DNA from: Rahnella sp. AA
Lineage (GTDB): Bacteria > Pseudomonadota > Gammaproteobacteria > Enterobacterales > Enterobacteriaceae
Direction: 5' to 3'
DNA length: 64,000 bases
NCBI RefSeq assembly: GCF_002834385.1
Contig: NZ_PITQ01000002.1
Coordinates: 62,001 to 126,000, forward strand
A program made the translations under genes and the position numbers. The notes beneath the pieces are model-generated. The model did no database searches. It saw only the letters and a list, made by a program, of their open reading frames with translations, and was not told the origin of the DNA. Of this stretch, positions 26,189 to 35,573 are shown one piece after another; position 1 is the stretch's first letter, and the number at the start of each line of letters is the position of its first letter.

Positions 26189-26383
26189 ATCATCACACCG
26201 TGTTTTCTCTCTAATTTCTGATGCAAAGGTAATGTTTATAATTTTACATGCAAGCGTATTTAAGAGTTTACCTTCGATACGCGAAGGCGATCCACGTTCC
26301 AAAACAGAGTAGAATAGAAGTTATGTTTATTTTTAGTGACTCTGCAATTTTTCAACTTATTAATACCTTTGGGAAGAGCCGAC

Positions 26384-26845
26384 ATGCGTACAGTACTCAA
26401 TATTCTTAACTTCGTTTTAGGCGGTTTCTTCACCACGCTTGCCTGGCTTTTGGCCACACTGGTGAGCATAGTGCTGATTTTTACCCTGCCGCTGACCCGC
26501 TCCTGCTGGGAAATAACCCGCCTTTCACTGATGCCATTTGGTAACGAAGCAATGCACGTTGATGAATTGTATCCTGAAAAACGCAACGCTCTCCTGTCAG
26601 GCGGCGGAACGCTGTTGAATATCTTCTGGTTTATTTTTTTCGGCTGGTGGTTATGCTTGTCACATATTTTGGCCGGTATCGCTCAATGTATCAGCATTAT
26701 TGGTATCCCGGTGGGCATCGCGAACTTTAAAATCGCAGCCATTGCACTCTGGCCGGTAGGGCGCAGAGTTGTTTCCGTTGAGCTGGCAAAACAAGTCCGT
26801 GAAGCCAATGCAAGCCGTCAGATAAAAAATGGACGCATTCGCTGA
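26384..26845 (+). CDS. yccF: Inner-membrane protein YccF
   Basis: Small membrane protein of 153 residues with duplicated YccF domains and about four helices. Stretches LNILNFVLGG, TLPLTRSCWEITRLSL, NIFWFIFFGWWLCLSHI, GIAQCISIIGIPVGIANFKI and LWPVGRRVVSVE match E. coli YccF almost exactly. Function not established; some relatives are linked to ion-channel-like families. Start at 26384 (MRTVLNIL) agrees with E. coli. Followed after 44 bp by yccS on the same strand, so probably a two-gene operon. Confidence 0.94.
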   Translation: MRTVLNILNFVLGGFFTTLAWLLATLVSIVLIFTLPLTRSCWEITRLSLMPFGNEAMHVDELYPEKRNALLSGGGTLLNIFWFIFFGWWLCLSHILAGIAQCISIIGIPVGIANFKIAAIALWPVGRRVVSVELAKQVREANASRQIKNGRIR

Positions 26846-26889
26846 ATACGATTTTAAATTATGAATGATTATAAACGTGGGGTTTTTTC

Positions 26890-29031
26890 GTGCTTTCTAT
26901 TGCACCGGGTTTAAGGCGTTATGCCTATAACAGCAATGTCCTTTATCACATCAGGATTTTCATTGCCCTGACAGGTGCAGCCGCCGTCCCGTGGTGGTTG
27001 GGCCAGATTACGCTAACGATCCCACTCACGCTGGGTGTGGTTGCCGCTGCACTGACTGACCTTGATGACCGGCTGGCTGGCCGGTTACGCAATCTGTTGA
27101 TTACGCTGATTTGCTTTTTCGTGGCGTCGGCGTCGATAGAGCTGCTGTTCCCCTACCCCTGGTTGTTTGCTCCCGGGCTGATGATTTCAACCTGCGGTTT
27201 TATATTGCTTGGCGCGCTGGGGCAGCGGTACGCAACGATTGCGTTCGGTGCATTGCTGATCGCCATTTATACCATGCTCGGCACCAGCATGTACCACATC
27301 TGGTACCAGCAGCCCCTCATTCTGCTCGCCGGGGCTATCTGGTATAACCTGCTGACACTGGCCGGGCATATTATTTTCCCTATCCGTCCGTTGCAGGATC
27401 AAATATCCCGTTGTTTCATCCAGCTGGCGGCCTATCTGGAAGCAAAAGCGACGCTTTTTGACCCCGATCAGGAAGACAACAATCAGCAACTGGTGGAGCT
27501 GGCTATGGCCAACGGTCAGTTGGTTTCCACACTTAATCAGACAAAAAATACGCTGCAAACCCGTCTGAAAGGTGACAGGGGGCAAAAAGGGACGCGCCGC
27601 ACCCTGCACTACTATTTTGTCGTGCAGGACATTCATGAACGCGCCAGTTCATCCCATGTCAAATACCTCAAATTAAGTGAGCAATTTCATCACAGTGACA
27701 TCCTGTTCCGCTTTCAGCGTCTGATGAGTATGCAGGCTCGCGCCTGTTTGCAGCTTTCCCAGTGCATTTTGTATCGTCAGCAATATATTCATAACAGCCA
27801 GTTTGAACGGGCATTTTCCCGGCTGGGTGAAGCACTGAAACGTCTGGAATTGCAAGGAGAACACCGCGATATGCTGCAGGCGCTGCGCCATCTGCTGCGT
27901 AATCTGCATGCTATCGATGCACAGTTGGCAAATATTGAATCTGAACAGTCCTTGCCGGAAAATCAGGCCGGTAAAAACACGTTCGCTGAAGACCGTCTGA
28001 CGGGGCTTGATGATATCTGGCTGCGGATTTCCCGTCATTTTACGCCGCAGTCTGTGCTGTTTCGCCATGCGGTGCGCATGTCTGTGGTGCTTTTTATCGG
28101 CTATGTATTTATCCAGGTCAGCGGGCTCAATCACGGTTACTGGATTTTGCTCACCAGCCTTTTTGTATGTCAGCCCAACTACAGTGCAACCCGTCGCCGG
28201 CTGGCGCTGAGAATCATTGGCACGCTTGCCGGTATTGCTTTGGGCATCCCCATCTTGTATTTCGTGCCCTCAGTTGACGGCCAGATGATCTTGATTGTCA
28301 TCAGTGGTTTGCTGTTTTTTGCATTCCGTACAGTGCAGTACGCGCAGGCAACCATGTTTATTACCTTGCTGGTATTATTATGCTTCAATTTGCTGGGTGA
28401 AGGCTTTGAAGTTGCCATTCCGAGGATCATTGATACTTTGATTGGCTGTGGCATCGCCTGGGCTGCGGTGACATTTATCTGGCCAGACTGGAAATTCAGA
28501 CAGATCGACAGAGTTATTAGCAAAACATTCGATGCTAATTGCCGCTATCTGGACGCAATTTTAGTGCAATACCATCAGGGCAAAGATAACAGCCTGGACT
28601 ACAGACTGGCACGCCGTGATGCGCACAATTGTGACGCGGAGTTAGCATCCGTCGTCTCTAATATGGGCTCGGAGAAAAATAACGATCCGGCAACCCTTGA
28701 AGCGGCATTTCGCCTGTTGTGTCTTAACCACACCATGCTGAGCTATATTTCCGCGTTAGGGGCCCACAGGGAAAAACTTACTGATACAGAAACGCTGGCT
28801 TTGCTTGATGATGCCGTGTGCTGCGTGGATGATGCTTTGCACCATTTACCTTCAGACGATTCACGAATTGCACAGGCGCTGGAACAGCTTGCCCTGCGTA
28901 TCCAAATGAGGACCCCGGATTTTGACAGTAAAGAGCAGCTCGTTTTACAACAAATTGGATTACTGGTGGCCCATTTGCCTGAACTCACCAGTCTGAATAA
29001 TAAAATCCTGCCTGTTCAGAGCCATGCCTGA
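26890..29031 (+). CDS. yccS: Membrane protein YccS (FUSC family)
   Basis: Inner-membrane protein of 713 residues in the YccS/AaeB-like FUSC family. It has two blocks of about 5–6 helices (residues 20–165 and 395–520), each followed by a large cytoplasmic domain. Conserved: VAAALTDLDDRLAGRLRNL, LGQRYATIAFGALLIAIYTM, HGYWILLTSLFVCQPNYSA and LCFNLLGEGFEVAIPRIIDT. Related proteins are efflux or conjugate-export pumps, but no substrate is known for YccS. The start is GTG at 26890 with GGGG about 9 nt upstream. Confidence 0.93.
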   Translation: MLSIAPGLRRYAYNSNVLYHIRIFIALTGAAAVPWWLGQITLTIPLTLGVVAAALTDLDDRLAGRLRNLLITLICFFVASASIELLFPYPWLFAPGLMISTCGFILLGALGQRYATIAFGALLIAIYTMLGTSMYHIWYQQPLILLAGAIWYNLLTLAGHIIFPIRPLQDQISRCFIQLAAYLEAKATLFDPDQEDNNQQLVELAMANGQLVSTLNQTKNTLQTRLKGDRGQKGTRRTLHYYFVVQDIHERASSSHVKYLKLSEQFHHSDILFRFQRLMSMQARACLQLSQCILYRQQYIHNSQFERAFSRLGEALKRLELQGEHRDMLQALRHLLRNLHAIDAQLANIESEQSLPENQAGKNTFAEDRLTGLDDIWLRISRHFTPQSVLFRHAVRMSVVLFIGYVFIQVSGLNHGYWILLTSLFVCQPNYSATRRRLALRIIGTLAGIALGIPILYFVPSVDGQMILIVISGLLFFAFRTVQYAQATMFITLLVLLCFNLLGEGFEVAIPRIIDTLIGCGIAWAAVTFIWPDWKFRQIDRVISKTFDANCRYLDAILVQYHQGKDNSLDYRLARRDAHNCDAELASVVSNMGSEKNNDPATLEAAFRLLCLNHTMLSYISALGAHREKLTDTETLALLDDAVCCVDDALHHLPSDDSRIAQALEQLALRIQMRTPDFDSKEQLVLQQIGLLVAHLPELTSLNNKILPVQSHA

Positions 29032-29058
29032 CAACATCCGTGCATTTTTCAGCAAAAA

Positions 29059-29691
29059 TTAATGCACGCTGGCGGGTATCATTGGTGGCTGACGGTTAAA
29101 CCAGAGGGTCAGTGATTCTCTGGAAGCCGTCGGCAAGGCGGCTTCATGAAAGCCCAGAATTGCCCCTTCCAAAGCCATTAACAGATTAATTCCCAAATTC
29201 TTTTTTTTTATCGCACACAGCTTGAGGTATGTCTTACATGCACCCTGCATGCGCAGGTCTCGTGAATTTTCAATGCCGACTTGCCAGAGCATTTTTTCCA
29301 GTGCAAGCGTGAGATTAGGTAAGTCTTTCAGCCGCCTCGTTTCATTATTTTTTCTCTCTTCAATATCATATTGCATTCCTTTCAGCGAAAGCGTGCCCAG
29401 TTTAAGTAACATTTGAGGGTCGTTCCATTGCTCCTGGCTGACTTTGAAGTAACGCAGTTGCACGGACATCCCCCGCTTACGGTAGGTCAGCCTTTCCATT
29501 TTTTTTCGACGAAAATGCGTTTCATTTTGGTTATTTGCTCGAAGATACAACTCGCCTTCAGAGACAAGAGCGAACATGACACGATCGGCAGATAAGCTGA
29601 AACCGCCAAACTGGGTGCGAGACCGCATATTACCTAGAGGAGCAAACAAGCTCAGACATTCAAGCACTCTTTTTTTTGATTGGTTTATCAT
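29059..29691 (-). CDS. tfoX: Competence/CRP-S regulator Sxy (TfoX)
   Basis: Cytoplasmic co-activator that works with CRP at CRP-S promoters of DNA-uptake genes; 210 residues (E. coli Sxy 209). The N-terminal TfoX domain FGGFSLSADRVMFALVSEGE is followed by a C-terminal TfoX_C domain (GIENSRDLRMQGACKTYLKL). The ATG at 29691 (MINQSKKRV) has AAGGAT 7 nt upstream; the longer ORF to 29727 is not needed. Convergent with yccS, divergent from sulA, as in E. coli. A+T-rich compared with its neighbours, usual for this gene. Confidence 0.93.
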   Translation of the reverse strand: MINQSKKRVLECLSLFAPLGNMRSRTQFGGFSLSADRVMFALVSEGELYLRANNQNETHFRRKKMERLTYRKRGMSVQLRYFKVSQEQWNDPQMLLKLGTLSLKGMQYDIEERKNNETRRLKDLPNLTLALEKMLWQVGIENSRDLRMQGACKTYLKLCAIKKKNLGINLLMALEGAILGFHEAALPTASRESLTLWFNRQPPMIPASVH

Positions 29692-29868
29692 TGCGTTATC
29701 CTTTTCACATAAATTCCTTACTTTCAATTTAAGTTACCCGAAGAGCTTAAAAGCAAAATACGCAATGTCGTGAAACTCAACAAATACAAAATGCAGTTAC
29801 AGCCAGTTGCCTTCAAAATTTGCGAGATGTCTTGGAAAAATTGGGTTGATCTTTGTTCTCCGCCAGAG

Positions 29869-29888
29869 TACTGTACATTCATACAGTA
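29869..29888 (+). promoter_or_regulatory. LexA (SOS) operator of sulA
   Basis: The 20-bp sequence begins TACTGTACAT and ends TCATACAGTA: the CTG-N10-CAG core is intact and the flanks match the SOS consensus TACTG…CAGTA. It lies 20 bp before the sulA ATG, as expected for a LexA-repressed promoter. Confidence 0.92.
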
Positions 29889-29908
29889 ACTCACTGGGGT
29901 ACATCACT

Positions 29909-30415
29909 ATGCGAACTCAACATCATGCAAATCATCATTTTAGCCAGCTTGCTTTGCCCGTTTCCCGCTCACAGGTAAATACGTCTGCATCCTTGAATAA
30001 TGGTCTGATCACTGAGTTCGTCTATAGTGCGAGCCAACCTGCTTTTGCACAGTTATTATTGCCGCTGCTGCAACATCTGGGGATGCAATCTCGCTGGCTC
30101 TTATGGCTCACACCTCAGCAAAAGCTAAGTCGCGACTGGCTTTCACAGTCAGGGTTGCCCGTTGATAAGATGGTGCAGGTAAACCAAATCACGGCCATGT
30201 CGACAGTGGATGCAATGGAAAAAGCCTTGCAGACGGGAAACTACAGCGTAGTGCTGGGGTGGTTACCTGAATTGAACGATGAACAGCGAGAAAGGCTGCA
30301 ACTTGCGGCACGTCAGGGGGGCGCTTACGGGTTCATCATGAAACCGACAAATGAGCAGAATTCAGCATGTGGACACCACTCCACAGTAAAAATTCACTCG
30401 TCTGTATACCATTAG
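29909..30415 (+). CDS. sulA: SOS cell-division inhibitor SulA
   Basis: Cytoplasmic inhibitor that binds FtsZ and blocks its polymerisation during DNA damage; degraded by Lon. 168 residues (E. coli 169). The core [36 protein letters not shown] and the FtsZ-contacting region are conserved. The Lon-recognition C-terminus ends VYH; E. coli SulA ends KIHSNLYH, and KIHSSVYH here retains this signal. Under the LexA box at 29869. The ATG at 29909 is chosen; the longer ORF from 29807 reads through the LexA operator. Confidence 0.95.
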   Translation: MRTQHHANHHFSQLALPVSRSQVNTSASLNNGLITEFVYSASQPAFAQLLLPLLQHLGMQSRWLLWLTPQQKLSRDWLSQSGLPVDKMVQVNQITAMSTVDAMEKALQTGNYSVVLGWLPELNDEQRERLQLAARQGGAYGFIMKPTNEQNSACGHHSTVKIHSSVYH

Positions 30416-30435
30416 TTCAAAATAGGAATCTTCCT

Positions 30436-30540
30436 ATGAAAATAACGATGAACTTAGTGGTTTATGCTAGAAAAGCTCTCCAGGCCAGTAAAAACGGGCA
30501 TCCGGAACACAGATTATTTGCAGAATTTGTCAGCAAATAG
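30436..30540 (+). CDS. Possible 34-codon small protein between sulA and ompA
   Basis: A short ORF reading MKITMNLVVYARKALQASK and ending FAEFVSK, with AGGA 8 nt before the ATG. It starts 21 bp after the sulA stop, so it could be translated from the SOS transcript. A 6-bp inverted repeat (TAGGAA-TC-TTCCTA) overlaps the ribosome site. The composition (amphipathic, basic, no cysteine) is plausible for a small protein, but I know no homologue. May equally be chance. Confidence 0.3.
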   Translation: MKITMNLVVYARKALQASKNGHPEHRLFAEFVSK

Positions 30541-30629
30541 TCAAAGCCGTTAAGAAATGTGTACGTTTTTTCCTTTTTTTCCGAGGTGTTAACACATCAA
30601 GCTTGTAAGTTTCGCGCCACGTTGTAGAC

Positions 30630-30656
30630 TTTACAACGCCAAGGTTGCTCTATAAT
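30630..30656 (+). promoter_or_regulatory. Probable ompA promoter
   Basis: TTTACA (30630–30635) and a perfect TATAAT (30651–30656), spaced 15 nt, lie about 115 bp before the ompA ATG. The resulting leader of about 110 nt resembles the long, stabilising 5' leader of E. coli ompA mRNA, which is also a MicA small-RNA target. The short spacer is the weak point. Nothing else clear was seen in 30541–30772. Confidence 0.55.
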
Positions 30657-30772
30657 GCCAACGTAAAGTGGCAAGTTCTGAAATGACGCAATAATCTTGG
30701 CGTAAGGATTTTAACCAAGGGCTTAAAAAGCTTAAAGCTCAATTGCCTATTTGGATGATAACGAGGCGCAAA

Positions 30773-31852
30773 ATGAAAAAGACAGCTATCGCATTAGCAG
30801 TGGCACTGGCAGGTTTCGCTACCGTAGCGCAAGCCGCCCCTAAAGATAACACCTGGTATACCGGTGGTAAATTGGGCTGGTCCCAATACCATGACACTGG
30901 TTTCGCAAATGCTTACAACGGTATCGGCAATGGCCCTACCCACGATAGCCAACTGGGTGCAGGTGCGTTCTTGGGTTACCAAGCAAACCAATACCTGGGC
31001 TTTGAAATGGGATATGACTGGCTTGGCCGTATGCCTTACAAAGGCAGCGTAAACAACGGCGCGTTCAAAGCACAAGGCGTTCAGCTGGCTGCTAAATTGA
31101 GCTATCCGCTGACTGACGATCTGGACCTGTACACCCGTCTGGGTGGTATGGTTTGGCGTGCAGATGCCAATGGCAACTTCAACAACGGTGCAAATGGCCG
31201 CGTTAGCGATCACGACACTGGTGTTTCTCCACTGGCTGCAGTGGGTGTTGAATACGCAGTAACCAAAAACTGGGCTACCCGTTTGGATTACCAGTGGGTT
31301 AACAACATCGGTGATGCTGAAACTGTTGGCGCACGTCCTGACAACGCAATGCTGTCTGTAGGTGTTTCTTACCGTTTCGGTCAAGATGACGCAGCTCCAA
31401 TTGTTGCTCCGGCACCAACTCCAGCACCAGCTCCAGTTGTTGAGACTAAGAAATTCACTCTGAAATCTGACGTTCTCTTCAACTTCAACAAAGCGACTCT
31501 GAAACCAGAAGGCCAACAGGCTCTGGATCAGCTGTACAGCCAGTTGAGCTCAATCGATCCTAAAGACGGTTCTGTTATCGTTCTGGGTTACACCGACCGT
31601 ATCGGTTCAGAACAATACAACCAGAAACTGTCTGAGCAACGTGCTCAGAGCGTAGTAGATTACCTGGTATCTAAAGGTATCCCTGCTAACAAGATCTCTG
31701 CACAAGGCCAAGGTAAATCTAACCCAGTTACCGGTTCTACCTGTAACTCCGTTAAAGGTCGTGCAGCTCTGATCGACTGCCTGGCACCAGATCGCCGTGT
31801 AGAAATCGAAGTTAAAGGCTACAAAGATACTGTTACTCAGCCACAGGCTTAA
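30773..31852 (+). CDS. ompA: Outer membrane protein OmpA
   Basis: Major outer-membrane protein of 359 residues. Signal peptide [21 protein letters not shown]; then the eight-strand beta-barrel (about 22–195, ending SYRFGQ), a Pro/Ala hinge ([13 protein letters not shown]), and the periplasmic OmpA_C domain binding peptidoglycan ([20 protein letters not shown], with the diaminopimelate-contact region around YTDRIGS and the Arg of [13 protein letters not shown]). The two C-terminal-domain cysteines ([15 protein letters not shown]) are present. The ATG at 30773 follows GAGG. A strong terminator follows at 31883. Confidence 0.97.
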   Translation: MKKTAIALAVALAGFATVAQAAPKDNTWYTGGKLGWSQYHDTGFANAYNGIGNGPTHDSQLGAGAFLGYQANQYLGFEMGYDWLGRMPYKGSVNNGAFKAQGVQLAAKLSYPLTDDLDLYTRLGGMVWRADANGNFNNGANGRVSDHDTGVSPLAAVGVEYAVTKNWATRLDYQWVNNIGDAETVGARPDNAMLSVGVSYRFGQDDAAPIVAPAPTPAPAPVVETKKFTLKSDVLFNFNKATLKPEGQQALDQLYSQLSSIDPKDGSVIVLGYTDRIGSEQYNQKLSEQRAQSVVDYLVSKGIPANKISAQGQGKSNPVTGSTCNSVKGRAALIDCLAPDRRVEIEVKGYKDTVTQPQA

Positions 31853-31882
31853 TAACACTCTTTAGCTTTTGCTACAGATATC

Positions 31883-31910
31883 AAAAACCCCGCCTTGGCG
31901 GGGTTTTTTT
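31883..31910 (+). terminator. ompA terminator
   Basis: CCCCGCC (31888–31894) pairs with GGCGGGG (31897–31903), with A residues before and seven T residues after, about 35 bp past the ompA stop. Confidence 0.92.
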
Positions 31911-31963
31911 ATGTCTTCAGCTGACGATGAAAAACGTATGTCGGCTGGATTCAAATGAATCCA

Positions 31964-32422
31964 TCAACTCTCTTTCTTTCCGAGGATTTGCTGGAGATCT
32001 TCTTTCAGGGATGACATCTGGTTAGCATATTTCTCTTTACGCTCAGCATCTTCAAGCAACTGAATGATGGTATCAGACAGCGTTACTCCTCGCCTTTGCG
32101 CCAGACCCGCTAAACGTTGCCAGACCAGAAACTCTAAATCGATAGATTTTTTACGGGTATGCTGGTGTTCAGCATTAAAGTGCCGTTTACGGCGTGCACG
32201 AATAGTTTGCTTGAGCCGATTGTCCAGCGCCGGATTCATATTATTGACGATCCAATCCGCTACCTTAATGGGATCATTTTCCAGGCTGAGAAGCTGATTC
32301 ACGGATTCCTGCGCGGCACTGTTTTCCAAATGGCGAGTAATGCGTTCTCCTTCCCGGTGCTTTTTCACCAGGTACTTCCATTTCCATCCGCTTTCCAGAT
32401 TTTCCAGTTGCTGATATTTCAT
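31964..32422 (-). CDS. matP: Ter macrodomain organiser MatP
   Basis: DNA-binding protein of 152 residues (E. coli 150) that binds matS sites in the terminus region and condenses the Ter macrodomain, linking it to ZapB and MukBEF. The N-terminal four-helix region ([26 protein letters not shown], conserved) is followed by the ribbon-helix-helix ([20 protein letters not shown]) and a C-terminal coiled coil. Monocistronic, convergent with ompA, divergent from ycbZ. Its presence here is consistent with the window lying toward the terminus side. Confidence 0.96.
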   Translation of the reverse strand: MKYQQLENLESGWKWKYLVKKHREGERITRHLENSAAQESVNQLLSLENDPIKVADWIVNNMNPALDNRLKQTIRARRKRHFNAEHQHTRKKSIDLEFLVWQRLAGLAQRRGVTLSDTIIQLLEDAERKEKYANQMSSLKEDLQQILGKKES

Positions 32423-32631
32423 CGTGAACTCTTCGGTGACCCCGTAACTTTACTAAGCATAACAGCTTTAATTCAATTTTCACCCCAAATAAACCCGCTT
32501 ATTCTGGCTGTTTTTTACGCACCTGTTCAGCAATGTGCACTAAGACCAATTCCGCTATGACTCTCATTGTATGCAGCCGGACTTATTCTTGTATAATCGC
32601 ACTTTCCCTTTTATAGAAAACAGCTAACACA

Positions 32632-34398
32632 TTGACCAATAACCGACTTGACTGGCAGCTTTTACTGCCCGACTCCGCGCCTTACGAGGCAATCTTTGCA
32701 ACGGCTGCCGAGTTAGCCCCTGTCGATTTCGCAGGAACTCAGCCTCGGCTGGAAAATGGTTTAACGCTGTTTTGTCACCCCCGCTCCCGTCCGCGTTTTA
32801 TGACGCTTAAGGCGCAGGAAAACCGCGAATATCTATCACTCATTGCCCGGGTCGTCAGTGACTTGATGCCAGAGCCCGCTGAAATCATGGGTAACCGCTA
32901 TCACATTGAAGGCAACAAAGTGACGTTGCTGGCGGCTAAATCCGCGGAAGATGCTTTTGCAGCGAAATATACTTGCCAGTACCGCGAGTGGATTGAAGCG
33001 GAGCAATTGTTCGGGTGTGTGCGTCTGTATAAAGATCAGATTCAGCTGGAGCCGGGGCTGGTGCATCAGATTAACGGCGGCGTTTTGGTTCTTTCTATCC
33101 GCACCCTCATCGCTCAGCCGCTGATGTGGTTACGTCTGAAGCAGATGATCACTGAAGGTCAGTATCATTGGGTGTCGCCGGATGAAACCCGACCATTACC
33201 GGTGACAATCCCGCCAATGCCACTGGATATTCGTCTGATCCTCGTCGGCGACCGTCTGTCGTTGGGTGACCTCAGTGATATGGAGCCGGAGCTGATAGAT
33301 TCAGCTATTTATGGTGAATTTGAAGCTGACCTGCCATTGACGGAAGAAAGCAACATGGAAACATGGTGCGCTTACGTAAACACGCTGGCCGATGAGCTTG
33401 AAATTCCACGCCTTGCTGCTGATGCCTGGCCTGAATTTTTGAAAATGGCAATCCGGCACAGCACGGATCAAGGCAGCCTGACACTTGATCCCGTCTGGTT
33501 AAATACACAATTGAATGAAGCAGCGCTCTACAATGAAGATGACCTGCTCAGCGCCAAAGCCCTTGAAGCCGCTTCCAACGCGCGTGCCTGGCGTGAAAGC
33601 TATCTTCAGGAGCGTATGCAAGATGAGATCGAACTGGGTCAGATTCGTATTGAGACAGAAGGTGAAGTTGTCGGGCAAATTAACGGGCTCTCTGTACTGG
33701 AATATCCCGGACATCCTCGTGCACTGGGTGAACCTTCCCGTATTAGTTGTGTCGTACACACCGGTGACGGTGAATTTACCGACGTTGAGCGTAAAGCGGA
33801 ACTAGGCGGCAATCTTCATGCTAAGGGCATGATGATTATGCAAGCTTTTTTGATTTCCGAATTAGAACTCGACCAGCCTCTGCCCTTCTCCGCTTCGATT
33901 GTGTTTGAGCAATCCTACGGAGAAGTGGACGGCGACAGCGCTTCTCTTGCTGAACTCTGTGCACTGATCAGCGCTCTGTCGATGCAGCCGATTAATCAAC
34001 AAATTGCGGTAACCGGCTCTGTCGATCAGTTTGGGAACGTGCAACCTATTGGTGGCGTAAATGAGAAAATCGAAGGTTTCTTCGAAGTTTGTCAGCGTCG
34101 TGGTCTGACCGGCAAGCAAGGGGTCATTCTGCCAACCAGCAACGTGCGTAATTTGTGCCTGCATCCGCAAGTGCTGGACGCCGTTCGCGAAGGCCAGTTT
34201 CACTTATGGGCAGTCGATAACGCAGCCGAAGCGCTGCCTATCCTGACCGGACTGATTTACACAAACGAAGAAGAAGCTGAAGAAGAACGTCCGACCCTGC
34301 TGGGATTAATTCAGCAGCGTATCGCGTTGGCAACCTCGCAAGGTGGCCCGCGTTATCCGTGGCCTCTTCGCTGGCTGAACTGGTTCAGCCACAGCTGA
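32632..34398 (+). CDS. ycbZ: Lon-like protease domain protein YcbZ
   Basis: A 588-residue protein (E. coli YcbZ 586) with a degenerate AAA+ like N-terminal part and a Lon-type protease domain at about 370–560. The Ser/Lys dyad is visible: Ser in VDGDSASLAELCALIS and Lys in GGVNEKIEGFFE. No functional Walker A is evident. Physiological substrate unknown; related LonB proteins are regulatory proteases. Translation starts at TTG (32632) reading MTNNRLDWQLL; E. coli has MTITKLAW. TATAAT at 32592–32597 gives a short 5' leader. Followed by fabA after 68 bp. Confidence 0.92.
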   Translation: MTNNRLDWQLLLPDSAPYEAIFATAAELAPVDFAGTQPRLENGLTLFCHPRSRPRFMTLKAQENREYLSLIARVVSDLMPEPAEIMGNRYHIEGNKVTLLAAKSAEDAFAAKYTCQYREWIEAEQLFGCVRLYKDQIQLEPGLVHQINGGVLVLSIRTLIAQPLMWLRLKQMITEGQYHWVSPDETRPLPVTIPPMPLDIRLILVGDRLSLGDLSDMEPELIDSAIYGEFEADLPLTEESNMETWCAYVNTLADELEIPRLAADAWPEFLKMAIRHSTDQGSLTLDPVWLNTQLNEAALYNEDDLLSAKALEAASNARAWRESYLQERMQDEIELGQIRIETEGEVVGQINGLSVLEYPGHPRALGEPSRISCVVHTGDGEFTDVERKAELGGNLHAKGMMIMQAFLISELELDQPLPFSASIVFEQSYGEVDGDSASLAELCALISALSMQPINQQIAVTGSVDQFGNVQPIGGVNEKIEGFFEVCQRRGLTGKQGVILPTSNVRNLCLHPQVLDAVREGQFHLWAVDNAAEALPILTGLIYTNEEEAEEERPTLLGLIQQRIALATSQGGPRYPWPLRWLNWFSHS

Positions 34399-34410
34399 TC
34401 GGAGTTGTTC

Positions 34411-34428
34411 AGCTTACAGCTGTTCGCT
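34411..34428 (+). promoter_or_regulatory. FabR-like operator upstream of fabA
   Basis: An 18-bp dyad AGCTTACAGCTGTTCGCT (AGCnnACAGCTGTnnGCT) lies 39 bp before the fabA start. It resembles the FabR palindrome (AGCGTACAcgTGTTCGCT as I recall it) found upstream of fabA and fabB in enterics. The symmetry is directly visible; FabR binding is inferred. Confidence 0.6.
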
Positions 34429-34466
34429 AAACTTCGCCCTTCATTAAAATAAGGCTTACATAGAAC

Positions 34467-34985
34467 ATGGTAGATAAACGCGATTCCTATACGAAAGAAG
34501 ACCTCGTAGCTTCTGGCCGCAGTGAACTGTTTGGCGCTGGCGGTCCTCCATTACCATCAGGCAATATGCTGATGATGGATCGCATCGTTAAGATGCAAGA
34601 AGATGGCGGCACCCATGGCAAAGGCTATGTTGAAGCTGAATTAGATATCAATCCGGACCTGTGGTTCTTTGGTTGCCATTTCATCGGTGATCCGGTCATG
34701 CCGGGTTGTCTGGGTCTGGACGCAATGTGGCAGCTGGTAGGTTTCTATCTGGGCTGGCTCGGTGGCGAAGGCAAAGGCCGCGCGCTGGGTGTGGGTGAAG
34801 TGAAATTCACCGGTCAGGTATTACCGACCGCTAAACTGGTCACTTACCGCCTTAATTTCAAACGCGTGATCAACCGTAAACTGATCATGGGCGTTGCAGA
34901 TGGCGAAGTTCTGGTTGATGGCGTAGTTATCTATACCGCAACGGATCTGAAAGTCGGCCTGTTCAAAGACGCTGCCGCGTTCTAA
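34467..34985 (+). CDS. fabA: 3-hydroxydecanoyl-ACP dehydratase/isomerase FabA
   Basis: Cytoplasmic hot-dog-fold enzyme at the branch point of unsaturated fatty-acid synthesis: it dehydrates 3-hydroxydecanoyl-ACP and isomerises trans-2 to cis-3-decenoyl-ACP. 172 residues. The catalytic His71 ([14 protein letters not shown]) and Asp85 (LGLDAMWQL), numbered with Met1, are intact. Preceded by a FabR-like operator. The start ATG is at 34467 ([13 protein letters not shown], as E. coli); a good terminator follows. Confidence 0.97.
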   Translation: MVDKRDSYTKEDLVASGRSELFGAGGPPLPSGNMLMMDRIVKMQEDGGTHGKGYVEAELDINPDLWFFGCHFIGDPVMPGCLGLDAMWQLVGFYLGWLGGEGKGRALGVGEVKFTGQVLPTAKLVTYRLNFKRVINRKLIMGVADGEVLVDGVVIYTATDLKVGLFKDAAAF

Positions 34986-35010
34986 AAGCCGCTTCAGTTA
35001 AGCACCATAC

Positions 35011-35043
35011 AAACGGTGAGCGATAAGCTCGCCGTTTTTTTTT
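35011..35043 (+). terminator. fabA terminator
   Basis: AAACGGTGAGC pairs with GCTCGCCGTTT around GATAA, followed by a run of about ten T residues, 26 bp after the fabA stop. Confidence 0.9.
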
Positions 35044-35075
35044 GGGGCTTTTAACGTAAAATGCGGGTCGCTATA

Positions 35076-35103
35076 AACAAAAACCTCCGCGCGCAGCGGA
35101 GGT
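35076..35103 (-). terminator. rmf terminator
   Basis: On the minus strand an 8-bp stem (ACCTCCGC/GCGGAGGT at 35083–35103) is followed by a T-rich run (A-rich 35076–35082 on the plus strand), 27 bp after the rmf stop. Confidence 0.85.
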
Positions 35104-35130
35104 CGTTCCTTATTCTGACAGGGTAGCCGC

Positions 35131-35298
35131 TTAAGCGGTAACAGCCCTGTCCTCCATGGCTTGTCGCCAACCCCCGAGCCAGTGTGATCGGGCATCTAAT
35201 GATTGGTACGGGCAAATCTCTTTTGAGCGCCCGCCAATACCTGCTTGGTATCCACGTGATTGTGCCCGTTCCAGGCGATCGCGTTTTTGTCTCTTCAT
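35131..35298 (-). CDS. rmf: Ribosome modulation factor RMF
   Basis: A 55-codon gene on the minus strand. The translation starts MKRQKRDRLERAQSRGYQAG and ends WRQAMEDRAVTA, the near-exact pattern of E. coli RMF (55 residues). RMF binds the 30S subunit near the anti-Shine-Dalgarno and dimerises ribosomes to 100S particles in stationary phase. It is very basic with a conserved LGGWRQAMED segment. Lies between fabA and pqiC as in E. coli. Upstream (35299–35490) is the promoter region; stationary-phase/ppGpp control is known for the family but no specific site was read. Confidence 0.97.
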   Translation of the reverse strand: MKRQKRDRLERAQSRGYQAGIGGRSKEICPYQSLDARSHWLGGWRQAMEDRAVTA

Positions 35299-35494
35299 GC
35301 CTTATATCCCTCATTATTCAGGTCAGGTGGAAAGAAAACAGTGGCCCGCTTTCGCGTCCACATCTAACAAATAGCTGTAATATGAAGGGAGGTCAATGCG
35401 CAAATTTCACGCCAATGTCACATTCGTGAGTTATATTATTCGATTGCGCGCAAATTAATCGTGCCGGTTGAAAACTCATCTGGCTGATCGCCCT

Positions 35495-35537
35495 AAAAAA
35501 ATCCCGGTGTCTGAAAAGTCAGAAACCGGGATTTTTT
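35495..35537 (-). terminator. pqiABC operon terminator
   Basis: A long stem (AAAAAAATCCCGGT at 35495–35508 with ACCGGGATTTTTT at 35525–35537) containing a smaller inner TCTGA/TCAGA stem. The minus strand ends in a T-run, 36 bp after pqiC. The ends are A/T-rich both ways, so it may also work in the opposite direction. Confidence 0.88.
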
Positions 35538-35573
35538 GTCTATAACTTAAAAAATATTAAGCTTAAAAAATTG

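Noticed and set aside
26189-26302. 38-codon N-terminal extension of helD
   Set aside because: The shorter start at 26188 gives exactly the E. coli HelD N-terminus and length; the extension is A+T-rich intergenic sequence shared with yccF promoters.
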